From VRUE01 sp963774405 (GTDB lineage: Bacteria; Actinomycetota; Thermoleophilia; Solirubrobacterales; 70-9), in contig CAVZEV010000013.1 in the NCBI GenBank assembly GCA_963774405.1, positions 1 through 64,000 on the forward strand: a stretch of DNA of 64,000 bases. The letters are read 5' to 3'. Shown piece by piece: positions 17,344-27,033 of this stretch; within the stretch, counting starts at the first letter, position 1, and every line of letters begins with the position of its first letter. The position numbers and the translations under genes were made by a program. The notes beneath the pieces were generated by a model, which saw only the letters and a list, made by a program, of their open reading frames with translations, searched no databases and had not been told where the DNA came from.

Positions 17344-18279
17344 CTAAAGCTCGGGCAGCGTTTGCTTGAGCTGAAGCACCGGGGCGAAGAGGTCCCCGTG
17401 TTCGTCGATTCGCTTCAGGACGTCTTTCGCCTCGAAGGCCAGTGAGGCGGCGTCGTCCGTCTCGACCGCTCGTTCGACCTCGTCCCAGGTGAGGGGGGTC
17501 GAGACGGTGGGGTGTTCGCGGGCGCGCAGGGAGTAGACGGCGATCGTGGTCTTGCGGCGGTGGTTCTGGGACCAGTCGACGAAGACCTTGCCCTTGCGTT
17601 CGACCTTCTTCATTTTCGAGACGACCAGGTCGGGGGTCTGCTTCTCGAGCAGCTGGGCGATCGCCCGGGCCAGCGGTTTGGTGCCGCCCCCGGCCTCGTC
17701 GCCCTCGTAGGTGACCTCGTCGTTGTTGAGCGGAGCGTAGACCTGCAGGCCCTTCGAGCCCGAGGTCTTGGGGAAGCACTCGAGGCCGAAGTGGGCGAAG
17801 AGCTCGCGCAGGCGCAGCGCGACCCGGCAGCAGGAGAGGACTTCGGCGGGCGGGCCCGGGTCGAGGTCGAAGGCGAGCACCGTGGGGCGGTCGGGCGCCG
17901 CCGCGAGCGAGAGCGAGGGGTGCAGCTCGATCGCCGCCAGCTGCGCCATCCAGACCAGGGTCGGGCGGTCTTCGCAGACGCAGAAGTCGATCACCCCGGC
18001 GTGCGGGCCGGCTTCCACGGCGGCCGTCTTCACCCACTCAGGGCGGTGCTTGGGGCAGCGCTTCTCGAAGAAGGCGGCGTCGGTGTCGTCGACGCCTTCG
18101 GGGAAGCGGCGCAGCGTCAGCGCCCGTCCTTGCAGGTGGGGCACGATCGCCGGCGCCACCTTGGCGTAGTAGTCGACCACCTCGCCCTTGCTGAATCCGG
18201 CCTTCGGATAGAGAACCTTGTCGAGGTTCGTGAGTTTCAGCTCACGCCCGTCGACCTCGACCTGGCTGCTGCCGGCCAC
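17344..18279 (-). CDS. ligD: LigD-type polymerase/primase (stand-alone NHEJ polymerase)
   Basis: Archaeo-eukaryotic primase-like polymerase that fills and extends ends during non-homologous end joining. It is 311 aa. LTNLDKVLYPKAGFSKGEV near residue 17, the metal-binding FDLDPG near residue 139 and KTSGSKGLQVYAPL near residue 172 are LigD polymerase hallmarks. Neither the ATP-dependent ligase domain nor the phosphoesterase domain is attached, so a separate ligase gene is expected elsewhere. It starts 3 nt after the corrected ku stop, making a ku-ligD operon. Confidence 0.95.
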   Translation of the reverse strand: MAGSSQVEVDGRELKLTNLDKVLYPKAGFSKGEVVDYYAKVAPAIVPHLQGRALTLRRFPEGVDDTDAAFFEKRCPKHRPEWVKTAAVEAGPHAGVIDFCVCEDRPTLVWMAQLAAIELHPSLSLAAAPDRPTVLAFDLDPGPPAEVLSCCRVALRLRELFAHFGLECFPKTSGSKGLQVYAPLNNDEVTYEGDEAGGGTKPLARAIAQLLEKQTPDLVVSKMKKVERKGKVFVDWSQNHRRKTTIAVYSLRAREHPTVSTPLTWDEVERAVETDDAASLAFEAKDVLKRIDEHGDLFAPVLQLKQTLPEL

Positions 18280-18282
18280 TGC

Positions 18283-19192
18283 CTACTTGGCCGACTTGGC
18301 CTTGGCGGGCGAAGCTGACTTCTTCTTGGCGGCGGGTTTTTTCGCTTTCGCCGCGGTGCGTTTCTTGGCCGCCGGCTTCTTCGTCGTCTTGCCCTTGCCC
18401 TCGCGCCTCTCCTGCACGTTGGCGATGCTCTGCTCCAGGGCGGCCATCAGGTCGGGCGCCTTGGTCGGCTCGCGGCTCCTCCGCCGGCGCCGCGACGACC
18501 TCCTCGCCGGCCGCCTTGCGTTCGATCATCGCCAGCAGCTCCTCGCGGTACTCGTCGCGGTAGATCGTCGGGTCGAAGTCGCGGGTCAGCGAGTCGATCA
18601 GCTGCTCGGCCATCTCGACCTCGCGCTTGCCGATCTTCGGCGCCTCTGTGGGCAGCACGTCGTCGAGCTCGGCGGGCGGCACGACCTCGTCGGCGAAGCG
18701 CATCGTGGTCAGGGTGAGCACGCCGTCGCCGGGGCGGATCGCCGCCAGGTGCTCCTTGTTGCGAAAGACGAAGCGGGCGATTGCCACCTTGCCCGAGCGC
18801 TCCAGCGCCTGGGCCAGCAGCGAGTAGGCCTTCTCGGCGCCCTCGGCGGGGCCGAGGTAGTAGGGGCTGTCGAAATAGATCGGGTCGATCTCGGCGATCT
18901 CGACGAAGTCCTGGACCTCGATCGCCCGCGTCTTCTTCGGGTCGAGCGAGGCGAGCTCGTCCTTGCTCAGCGGCACGTAGCGGTCTTTGGTGATCTCGTA
19001 GGCCTTGATGATCTTCTCGTAGGGGACTTCTTCGTCGGTCCCTTCGGCGACGCGGCGATGTTTGATCCGGGCGCTGTCGGACTCGCGGATCTCGCGCAGG
19101 GCGATGCCGCGGCGGGCCACCGCGCTGTACAGCTTGACGGGCACGTTGAGCAGCCCGAAGCTGATCGAGCCGCTCCAGATCGCTCTAGCCAT
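18283..19192 (-). CDS. ku: Ku protein (non-homologous end joining), one frameshift
   Basis: Ring-forming protein that binds broken DNA ends and recruits LigD. ATG 19192 opens MARAIWSGSISFGLLNVPVKLYSA, typical of bacterial Ku. The core domain continues to about residue 250. A single extra base near 18475 then breaks the frame. In the corrected frame the protein ends in a Lys/Ala-rich tail (KKPAAKKRTAAKAKKPA...) stopping at TAG 18283, about 302 aa. Such basic tails promote DNA binding in Ku proteins. It is transcribed away from the ABC exporter genes. Confidence 0.94.
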
Positions 19193-19294
19193 CGGCGTTC
19201 ACCTACCCGATTGTTCCAGCCGCTCACGCGGGCGGCAAAGCGGCGAACGGCAGCGAGAGGCATCTTGCGCCCGCCACGGTGGGATCATCCGCCG

Positions 19295-19951
19295 GTGCTG
19301 TTTGAGCTCAGCGAGGTCAGCCTGACCCGCGGCGATCGCCGCGTCCTCGATTCCGTCAGCGCCGCGATCCCGCTCGGGTCGACGGCGATCGTCGGGCCCT
19401 CGGGGGCCGGCAAGTCGACCCTGCTGCGGCTGCTCAACCGACTCGCCGACCCCGACGCGGGGACGATCGCCTACCGGGGCAGGCCGCTCGACGAGTACGA
19501 GCCGCTGGCCCTGCGGCGCGAGGTCTCGCTGGTGCCGCAGCTGCCGGCCCTGCTGGAGGGAACCGTCGAGTCGAACCTGGCCTACGCCGCGCGCCTCGCC
19601 GAAAAGGAGCTGGACGCCGCGCGCTGCCTGCGCCTCGCCGGGCTCGACCCCGACTTCGCCGGTCGCGACGTCGCCAGGCTCTCGGTCGGCGAGCAGCAGC
19701 GAGCGATGCTGGCGCGCGCCCTGGCGCAGGGGCCGAGCGTGCTTCTCCTCGACGAGCCGACCTCGGCCCTCGACCACGCGGCCCGCGACGCGATCGAGGC
19801 GACGCTCGCCGAGCTGCGCCGCGAGCTCGAGATCTCGATCGTCCTGGTCAGCCACGACCCCGAGCAGGCCCGCCGCCTCGGCGACTGGGTGGTGCGGCTC
19901 GAGCAGGGGCGGGCGATCGAGGCCGGTCCGGTCGAGGAGCTGATGGCCTGA
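19295..19951 (+). CDS. ABC transporter ATP-binding protein, FetA/YbbL type
   Basis: ATPase of 218 aa that pairs with the following membrane protein. Walker A is GPSGAGKST (near residue 34), the signature is LSVGEQQRAMLARAL (near 130), Walker B is VLLLDEPTSALD (near 149) and the switch His is in LVSHDPEQA. The open frame extends upstream antisense to ku. GTG 19295 fits the domain start (VLFELSEVSLTRG). The stop overlaps the next start (TGATG). By homology to E. coli FetAB it may export iron or another metal, but the substrate is not visible. Confidence 0.9.
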   Translation: MLFELSEVSLTRGDRRVLDSVSAAIPLGSTAIVGPSGAGKSTLLRLLNRLADPDAGTIAYRGRPLDEYEPLALRREVSLVPQLPALLEGTVESNLAYAARLAEKELDAARCLRLAGLDPDFAGRDVARLSVGEQQRAMLARALAQGPSVLLLDEPTSALDHAARDAIEATLAELRRELEISIVLVSHDPEQARRLGDWVVRLEQGRAIEAGPVEELMA

Positions 19952-20718
19952 TGAGCACCTCGATCCACCTCAGCCCCGGCCAGGTCGCGGCCTCGCTCGC
20001 CCTGGTCGCGCTCGCCGCGGCGATCTCCTTCTGGCGCAAGGCCGACCTCGAGCGCGACATCGGCATCGCCACCGTGCGCTCCTTCGTCCAGCTGACCGCG
20101 ATCGGCTACGCGATCAAGCTGATCTTCGAAGCCGACACGCTCTGGTTCGTCTTCGCCCTGCTGGCGGTGATGGTCGTCTTCGGCGCGCTCACCGCGCGCA
20201 GCCGGGCGAAGAAGGTGCCGGGTGCCTTCTGGCCGCTGCTGATCGCGCTGGCCCTGGCCGGCGGCACCACCCTCGGTCTCGTCGTCGCCCTCGGCGTCTT
20301 CGAACCGACCGCCCGCTACCTGGTCCCGGTCGGCGGCATGGTGATCGGCAACGCGATGACCGCCTCGGCGGTGGCGCTGAACCGCCTCGGCGACGAGATC
20401 GCCGAGTCGCGGCCCAAGATCGAGGCGACCCTGGCGCTCGGCGCCACCGCCCAGGAAGCCGCCGCCCCCTTCGTCCGCCGCGCCCTGCGCTCGGGGATGA
20501 TCACCCTGGTCGACTCGACCAAGACCACCGGCCTGATCTTCTTCCCGGGCACGATGGTCGGCATGCTGCTCGCCGGCGCCAGCCCCACCGACGCCGTCCG
20601 CCTGCAGTTGATCCTCCTCTACGCCCTGCTGGGCAGCGTCGCCATCGCCGGTCTGGTCGCCACCGCCTTCGCCTACCGAAACTTCTTCACCCCGGCCCAG
20701 CAGCTTCGAGAGGGCTAG
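19951..20718 (+). CDS. ABC exporter membrane protein, FetB/UPF0014 family
   Basis: Membrane protein of 255 aa with about seven hydrophobic helices. Family motifs are ATVRSFVQLTAIGYAI near residue 41, VGGMVIGNAMTASAVALNRL near residue 130 and RSGMITLVDSTKTTGLIFFPGTMVGMLLAGASP near residue 185. ATG 19951 overlaps the ATPase stop, so the two are co-translated. The pair matches the FetAB arrangement, for which a role in iron homeostasis under oxidative stress is known in E. coli. Confidence 0.92.
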   Translation: MSTSIHLSPGQVAASLALVALAAAISFWRKADLERDIGIATVRSFVQLTAIGYAIKLIFEADTLWFVFALLAVMVVFGALTARSRAKKVPGAFWPLLIALALAGGTTLGLVVALGVFEPTARYLVPVGGMVIGNAMTASAVALNRLGDEIAESRPKIEATLALGATAQEAAAPFVRRALRSGMITLVDSTKTTGLIFFPGTMVGMLLAGASPTDAVRLQLILLYALLGSVAIAGLVATAFAYRNFFTPAQQLREG

Positions 20719-21917
20719 CAGCACCAGCCCTCTATCCGGGGGAACAGCGCCGGTCCGCGGTGACCGGGCGAGAAGACCGAGGAGATGCTGCCGATCGCTT
20801 CTAGGTGACCCCGCCGGTCAACCGGGAGGAAGAGCCATTGATCCGCGGCGGGCCAGGCGAGCAATAGGCGACTGCCGTCGGGTGACCAGGCGAGCTGATC
20901 CAGGCGTCCGGAGACGGCGAAGAGCCGGCTTGGGGGGCCGCCGTCGGGGTCGACCAAGAGCGCTTCGCTGTGCGGTTTGCCTGCCCGCGAGCGCCGTTCG
21001 AGCAGCACCGCGATCGTGGGCCGATGCGGGGCGAAGGCCGCCGCGCGCACGAGGGCACCGGCGGGCAGGGCGATGCGCCGGGGCCTGCCGAGGCCGACAC
21101 GGGCGGCGAGCTTGTCGAAGCGCAGTCGGCGCAGCCAGAGGCCGTGGGGCGTGATCTCGAGCAGCGAGCGACCGTCCGCGCTCCACGCGAGGGCCGTGAT
21201 GCCCGGCACGGCGGCTGCCGAGGCCATGACCCGCGCGGGGTCGGTTTCGACGACGCGTATCCGTCCGGAGGCGTCGACGTAGGCGAGCAGGTGCGGGCCC
21301 AGGGGGAACCAGACGGGCGCCACCGGCGCAGCGCGCCCGAGCCGGCGATCGTCGTTGCCGTCGGCCCTGACCACACGCAGCGAGCGGCCCGCCCGGTAGG
21401 CGATGCGGAACCCCGAAGGGGACCAGCGCGGGTCGCTGAGCGGCCCCGCCGCCGAGATCGACCAGTGCGGCGTGCCGCCGGGCTCGATCGCGCTCAGGGT
21501 GCGGCCGGAAACGGCGGCGACGAAGAGGCCGTGCGGGGACCAGCTCGCTTCGGCGTAGCGGCCGAGCAGGCGCCGCGAGCCGTCGGGTTGGAGCGACCCA
21601 GGGGCCGCGCGCAGACTGCACCAGCAGCCGGCCGCCGCCGGGCACCTCGGTCAGCGCCGGCCGCGCGTCGCGCACCCCGGCGGTGAAGACGTCGCCGATC
21701 CAGTTGCGCACGGCGGCGCCGGCGGGGGAGAGCAGCAGCGCCGCGAGCAGGGCGGCGGCGGCGAGCGCGACGGCGAGCCGCGGCAGGACCGGGCGCACGG
21801 GCGGCCGCCACTCCGCGTAGGCGCGTTCGACCAGGGCGAGCCCGCGGGCCTCGGCCTCCGCCGCGCCGGGGACCGGCTCCTCGCGCAGCAGCGGCGCGCA
21901 GGCGCTCGCTCGTTCAT
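20715..21917 (-). CDS. Membrane-anchored beta-propeller protein next to an ECF sigma factor (frameshifted)
   Basis: About 400 aa: a short cytoplasmic N-terminus (MNERA...LLREEPVPGAAE), one membrane helix (LAVALAAAALLAALLLSPAG), then repeated WD40/TolB-like blades (ASWSPHGLFVAAVSG, PRWSPSGFRIAYRAG, ALAWSADGRSLLEI, QLAWSPDGSRLLLAWP). ATG 21917 overlaps the sigma factor stop. A missing base near 21905 and an extra base near 21598 are needed to join the pieces; otherwise translation could begin at GTG 21798. Position and topology suggest an anti-sigma or signal-sensing role, but no zinc-binding anti-sigma motif is seen, so that is inference. Confidence 0.75.
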
Positions 21918-22438
21918 CCCTCCACCTCGATCAGGTCGCGCAGGCGGTCGAGGCCCCGGCGCAGGCGCGAGTTGACCGTGCCGCGCGGCAGCCCGAGCAT
22001 GCGTCCGATCTCTCCCGGCGTGTACTCGAGCAGGTAGCGCAGCACGACCACGGCGCGCTGCTCGGGCGGCAGCTCGCCCAGTGCCGGCATCAGCTCGCCC
22101 AGCTCCGACCCGTCACTCCGCCCGGGGGCCGGCTGCTCCTCGGGCTCGCCGGCGCCGGCACGCAGCGCCTCGCGCCGTCCCCAGTCGACCGCGCGGTTGA
22201 CCACGATCCGGTGCAGCCAGGGCGCGAAGGGCCGCCGGCGGTCGAAGCGGTCGAGGTTGTCGACGGCGGCGAGGAAGGCCTCCTGGGCGATGTCCTCGGC
22301 CGCGGCGGCATCGTGGACGACGAGGTAGGCGGCGCGCTGCGCCCGCCCCCAATGCCGCGCGTAGAGCGCGGCGAGCGCCTCTCCCGAGCCCCGCTGGGCC
22401 TCCCGGATGAGCCTCCGCTCGCTGACCTCAGTGCCCAA
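21914..22438 (-). CDS. RNA polymerase sigma factor, ECF subfamily
   Basis: Sigma factor of 174 aa with only regions 2 and 4. Region 2 is ALYARHWGRAQRAAYLVV through DIAQEAFLAAVDNLDRFD and FAPWLHRIVVNRAVDW. Region 4 is LPPEQRAVVVLRYLLEYTPGEIGRMLGLPRGTVNSRL. The most likely start is TTG 22438; the upstream open frame belongs to the peptidase gene. It overlaps the membrane propeller gene by 4 nt, a common sigma/anti-sigma layout. Confidence 0.93.
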   Translation of the reverse strand: MGTEVSERRLIREAQRGSGEALAALYARHWGRAQRAAYLVVHDAAAAEDIAQEAFLAAVDNLDRFDRRRPFAPWLHRIVVNRAVDWGRREALRAGAGEPEEQPAPGRSDGSELGELMPALGELPPEQRAVVVLRYLLEYTPGEIGRMLGLPRGTVNSRLRRGLDRLRDLIEVEG

Positions 22439-22463
22439 GCCGTCACCTCTGCGGCCCAGCATC

Positions 22464-24145
22464 TCAACCTTTGCCCACCTCGCGCCTCCCAGCGCCCGAC
22501 CCGGTCGAGGGCGTCGTTGAGCCGCCCGGACAGACTTTGCGAGAGCGCGCCCCGCGGCAGCTCGACCACGTAGGAGGCGCTGCCGGGAAAGCGGTGGTTC
22601 TGCCAGTTCGGCCCGGTGCCGGCGGGCCAGGGCATGAGGCGGAAGGGGACGTGGGCGAGGCGGGCGAAGCGCCGGCCCGCGGGTGCGCTCGGTCCCCAGG
22701 CGCGGACGAAGGCGCCGGCCGCGGCGGATCTGGTGGAACCAGATCGTCACCCGTGGCCGCAGCCTGCGAACGAGGCGCGCGGCAAGGCGGGTTTCCGGCT
22801 CGGAGAAGGGCCGCGGCCCGGAGTATGCGGGCGTTCCGGGTTCGCCGATCGGTGTCGCCACCCGGCCGGGAAGTTGCGGTTCAGGTCGACCCCGCGACCG
22901 TTCAGCCGTGCTCGCCGCGGCGCTGCCGTCCGGGTTGAGGCTGGGGACGAGGAAGACGTTCGCATCGGGCTCGGGGCAGCCGTTCCGCAGGGGCGCGACG
23001 CTGCGCCCGCGCGCACTCGTCGCCGTGGATGCAGCCGAAGACGAGCACGCGGCCGCGGAAGCGCGGGTCGCCGTACTGGCGCAGGCGGATCGGCCGCCCT
23101 TGCAGCGAGTGGCCGATCGCCCCGCTTCGCTCGACCAGGTTGCCCGGGCGGCGCGGCGTCGGGCGAAGGCGAGGAAGCCCGATGCCGTCGGGGCTTTCGA
23201 CTCGTGCCGGCGCGTCAGCTTGCCGACGTCCACCGACAGCAGCGGCGCCGTGTGCGGGGTGACCCGGCCGGAGTCCGGCGAGCGGGGATATGCGGCGAGC
23301 CGGCTATCCGCCGAGTCCAGACGCAGCTTCAGCATGTAGGGGTTGCGCAGCCGCTCCAGCCCCGGCAGGTCGACCCGCAGGAAGCGCCCGGTGACGGTGT
23401 CGAGCACGAGCAGGAAAGGCAGGCGCATGTCGCCGTCGTAGAGGGCGTAGGCCCAGCGCCCGTCCGGGCTGCTCGCGCCGCTGATCGGCAGCCCGGTGAG
23501 CGGGCGCCCGCTGTTGCTCACGGCCAGCGGTCGCGGCACGAGCCCTCCGTTGCGGGTGTCGAGGGTCCACAGATCGAAGTCGTCCGAAAGGCGGTCATGG
23601 GCCGAGCCGCGGTCGCGCGTCCGGTAGTGCCTGAGGTAGAGCTTCGAGCCGTCGGGGGAGATCGCCTGGAAGTGGAACCGACCGCGCGGGTTCAGGTAGT
23701 GGATCGCGTGTTGCGGTCGCTCCTGCCCGGGCCGGCGCGGGTGGCGAAGGTAGACGTCGGTGTCGAGGATGGCCAGCTTTGTTTGCGGCGGCGGGTAGGC
23801 GCGACTGAAGTTGACCAGCGCCAGCGTCCTGCCGTCGGCCGAGAGCCCGCCGGCGCTGCCGTCGTAGGCGACCGCGGGGATCGCGTAGCTCCCCCGCAGG
23901 TACCACCAACGGTCGATCGCGCCGTCGCTCATATCGATCCGCTCGACCACCGTCAGCGCCGGCTTGGTCCGCGGGTTGACGGTGACGTAGCGGTAGGAGG
24001 TGCCGTCCTGTTCGGTGACGATTCCCTGCGCGGCGCCGGTCGCACCGATCTCCTTGGCGGCCGCGGTCGCCGTCACGGCGAAGGCCGCCGTCAAGGCAAG
24101 AAAGAAGCGGAGGAATCGTCGCGCTGTCTTGTCCTGTCGGGTCAC
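22464..24145 (-). pseudogene. Secreted beta-propeller / M14 zinc carboxypeptidase protein, multiple frameshifts
   Basis: The first about 330 residues follow a signal-like segment (RRFLRFFLALTAAFAVTATAAA) and have propeller-like repeats (ISPDGSKLYLRHY, SPDGRWAYALYDG). The second half shows M14 landmarks in changing frames: IGHSLQGRPIRLRQYGD, CIHGDEC (zinc HxxE), NPDG, GVDLNRNFPAGW, FHQ and SYVVELPRG with the catalytic Glu. These resemble MpaA-type murein peptide amidases. At least five single-base shifts lie between 22450 and 23160. It ends near TGA 22464 in one frame, just before the sigma gene. GTG 24145 was chosen because the frame upstream runs into the intergenic palindrome. Confidence 0.78.
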
Positions 24146-24193
24146 ACAAGGGATACGCGCGAGCCGGCCCCAGAGGTCCCGCCCTCCGTTGAA

Positions 24194-24236
24194 GCGCCCC
24201 CCATTGACTACCCCTGAGGTAGTCAATGGGGGGCGC
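24194..24236. promoter_or_regulatory. Perfect palindrome between divergent genes
   Basis: Perfect 19-bp arms (24194-24212 and 24218-24236) around CCTGA, with GTAGTCAATGGGG on one side. It lies between the divergent starts of the peptidase gene (24145) and the MFS gene (24253), so it cannot be a normal 3' terminator. It may be an operator shared by both promoters or another member of the palindrome set. Confidence 0.6.
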
Positions 24237-24252
24237 GTCCTACACTCGACGG

Positions 24253-25861
24253 GTGTCCCGTGCGCAGCGCCTGACCCTGGTCGCGACGATCCTCGGCTCG
24301 ACCGTCGTCTTCCTCGACTCGACCGTGGTCAACGTCGCTCTGCCGGCGATCGCCGACGGGCTCGACGCCGGGTTGGCGGGGCAGCAGTGGGTGGTTGAGG
24401 CCTACATGCTGACCCTGGTCTCGCTGCTGCTGGTCGGCGGCTCGCTTGGCGACCAGTTCGGCCGGCGGCGGATGTTCGTCATCGGCCTGATCGCCTTCGG
24501 CGCCTGCTCGGCGCTCTGCGCGATCGCGCCCACGGTCGAGTTCCTGATCGCCGCCCGCGCCCTGCAGGGGATCGCCGGGGCGCTGCTGGTGCCGGGCTCG
24601 CTGGCGATCGTCGCCGCCACCTTCGAGGGCGCCGAGCGCGGCAAGGCGGTGGGGACTTGGACCGCCTGGACCGGGATCGCGACCGTGATCGGGCCGGCCG
24701 GCGGCGGCGCCCTGATCGGGCTCACCTCCTGGCGAGCGATCTTCTGGGTCAACCTGCCGCTGATCGCGGCGACGGTGGCGCTGACCCTGCACGCGGTGCA
24801 GGAGAGCCGCGACCCCGACGCTTTCCGCGGCATCGACTGGACCGGGATCGGGCTCTCGGCCGCCGGCCTCGGCGGCCCGGTCTTCGCCCTGATCGAGCAG
24901 CCGACCCGCGGCTGGGGCGACCCGATGGTCTGGGTGCCCCTTCATCGCCGGGATCGCCTGCTTCGCCCTCTTCGTCAGGCACGAGATGCGCGCCCGCCAC
25001 CCGATGCTCGACCTCGGCCTGTTTCGGATCCGCAACTTCGCCGTCGCCAACCTGACCACGCTCGCGACCTACGCCGGCCTGATCGGCGGCCTCTTCTTCG
25101 TCGGCCTCTTCCTCCAGCAGGTGGCCGGCTACTCGCCGCTGGAGGCCGGCCTGGCGACGACGCCGGTCTCGCTGATCCTCTTCTTCCTCTCGCCGCGCTG
25201 GGGCAAACTGGCCTCGGGCACCGGGCCGCGGCTGCCGATGACGATCGGCCCGATCGTCGGCGGGCTCGGCCTGCTGTTGATGCTGCGGATCGGCGCGGGC
25301 GCCGACTACGTCACCGACGTGCTGCCGGCGATCCTCGTCTTCGGCCTCGGCCTCTCCGCCACGGTCGCGCCGCTGACCGCGACCGTGCTCGACTCGGTCG
25401 AGGAACGCCACGTCGGCATCGCCTCCGGCGTCAACAACGGCGTCTCCCGCGTCGCCGGCCTACTCGCGATCGCCGTCCTCGGCGCCGTCATCTCCGCCTA
25501 CTTCGGCTCGACTCTCGACAACAACCTCGGCGATCGCCCCCTAGGCCCCCGCGCCGCCCACATCGTCTCCGACGCCAAGGCCCAGCCGCTTGCGGTCCCC
25601 AAAACCAACAAGCTCCCCCCGGCCCAGGCCGCCCGCGTCAGCACCGCCTCCGCCGACGCCTCCACCTCCGCCTTCCACCTGGGCATCGGCATCGCCGGCG
25701 TCCTGATGATCATCGGCGGCGCAGTCTCGGGCGTTGGAATCGAGAACCCCAAGCATCGACGAGAAGCTCTACCAAGCCGCGGTTCGGCCCAAGCAGGCGG
25801 GTGCGGTCATGGAGCTGACGCTGACTGCTCCCCGTCGGAGCCTGCCACCGAACCCGCTTGA
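24253..25861 (+). CDS. MFS multidrug exporter, DHA2/EmrB-QacA family (one frameshift)
   Basis: Drug/proton antiporter of about 536 aa with 14 predicted membrane helices. FLDSTVVNVALPAI near residue 20, LGDQFGRRRMFVIGL near residue 70 (motif A) and ALQGIAGALLVPGSLAIV near residue 110 are DHA2 signatures. One extra base near 24937 (CCCCTTC) shifts the frame from PMVWVP to FIAGIACFALFV. The GTG 24253 start gives VSRAQRLTLV. The final 40 residues after VSGVGIENP look unlike the family and may include another shift. The palindrome just upstream could serve as an operator. Confidence 0.92.
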
Positions 25862-25885
25862 GCGCACCCTCATCCCCGCCTGAGG

Positions 25886-25980
25886 GCAAGGGACGGGTGC
25901 CCCTCGAACGGGCGGATACTCAAAGTCGTCGCGCTAATTAGCGCGACGACTTGTCCGGGCGAGGGGCACCCGTCCCTTGC
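25886..25980. repeat. Nested double palindrome between MFS gene and trpS
   Basis: Outer perfect 21-bp arms (25886-25906 and 25960-25980) enclose an inner perfect 13-bp hairpin (25923-25935 and 25940-25952) with loop AATT. It lies after the MFS stop and ends 21 nt before the trpS GTG. Terminator function for the upstream gene is possible. Confidence 0.75.
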
Positions 25981-26001
25981 GCCCTGACTAGGCTGCCGGA
26001 T

Positions 26002-27000
26002 GTGAGCGCACCAATCGTCTTCTCTGGCATCCAGCCCACCGGCCGCAAGCACCTGGGCAACTTCATCGGCGCCATTCGCCAGTACGTCGAGGGCCAGGAC
26101 CGCGGCGACCCGGCGATCTTCTGCGTCGTCGACCTGCACGCGATCTCGGTCGCCTACGACCCGCTTGAACTGCGCGAGCGCCGCTACGACACGGCCGCGA
26201 TCCTGCTCGCCGCCGGGCTCGACCCCGAGCGCTGCGTCTTCTTCTGCCAGTCCGACGTGCCCGAGCACAGCGAGCTCACCTGGCTGCTCTCCGCCGTCAC
26301 CTCGCACGGCGACCTCAACCGCATGCACCAGTTCAAGGAAAAGGTGGGCAAGCAGCGTGAGCTGGCCTCGGCGGCGCTCTTCTTCTACCCGGTGCTGATG
26401 GCCGCCGACGTGCTCGCCTACCGCGCGACCGAGGTTCCGGTCGGCGACGACCAGCGCCAGCACGTCGAGTTGATGCGCGAGATCGCCCGCCGCTTCAACG
26501 AGCGCTTCGGCGAGACCCTGGTCGTGCCGGAGCTGCTCGTGCCCGAGGTCGGGGCGCGGATCATGGACCTGCAGGAGCCGGAGCGGAAGATGTCGACGAC
26601 CGGCGGCACCGAGAACGGCACCGTGCTCGTGCTCGACGAGCCCAAAGCGATCCTCAAGAAGATTGGCAGCGCGGTCACCGACTCCGGCCGCGAGATCGTT
26701 CACGATCGGGAGGCGAAGCCGGGGATTACAAACTTGATTGAAATTCTCGCCGCGGTTCGAGGCCAGTCGGTCGCTGAGATCGAAGAGGATGCACGGCCAC
26801 TGGGCTACGGCGCCTTCAAGGACACGGTTGCCGCGGAAGTCGTCGAGTACCTGACCCCGGTCCGCGAGCGCTACGCCGAGCTGCGCCCCGACGAGACGGC
26901 GCTGGAGGCGACCCTCGCCGCCGGCGCCGAGAAGGCCCGCGCGATTGCGGCGCCGGTCGTCGCCGAGGTGCGCGAGCGCATGGGCTTCGGGCCTGCCTAG
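26002..27000 (+). CDS. trpS: Tryptophanyl-tRNA synthetase
   Basis: Class I synthetase charging tRNA-Trp, 332 aa. FSGIQPTGRKHLGNFIGA near residue 6 holds the HIGH-like motif (KHLGN), VPVGDDQRQHVELMREIA near residue 148 binds Trp-AMP, and ERKMSTTGG near residue 197 is the KMSKS equivalent. GTG 26002 was chosen because the family N-terminus begins there; upstream sequence in frame is the palindrome. It is followed 33 nt later by scpA. Confidence 0.96.
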   Translation: MSAPIVFSGIQPTGRKHLGNFIGAIRQYVEGQDRGDPAIFCVVDLHAISVAYDPLELRERRYDTAAILLAAGLDPERCVFFCQSDVPEHSELTWLLSAVTSHGDLNRMHQFKEKVGKQRELASAALFFYPVLMAADVLAYRATEVPVGDDQRQHVELMREIARRFNERFGETLVVPELLVPEVGARIMDLQEPERKMSTTGGTENGTVLVLDEPKAILKKIGSAVTDSGREIVHDREAKPGITNLIEILAAVRGQSVAEIEEDARPLGYGAFKDTVAAEVVEYLTPVRERYAELRPDETALEATLAAGAEKARAIAAPVVAEVRERMGFGPA

Positions 27001-27033
27001 CGCGTCGTCGCTCCGGGGCGTTACGGTCCCGGT

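Noticed and set aside
18218..19294. N-terminal extension of the ABC ATPase across ku
   Set aside because: It is antisense to ku, and the ATPase domain starts at VLFELSEVSL (19295).
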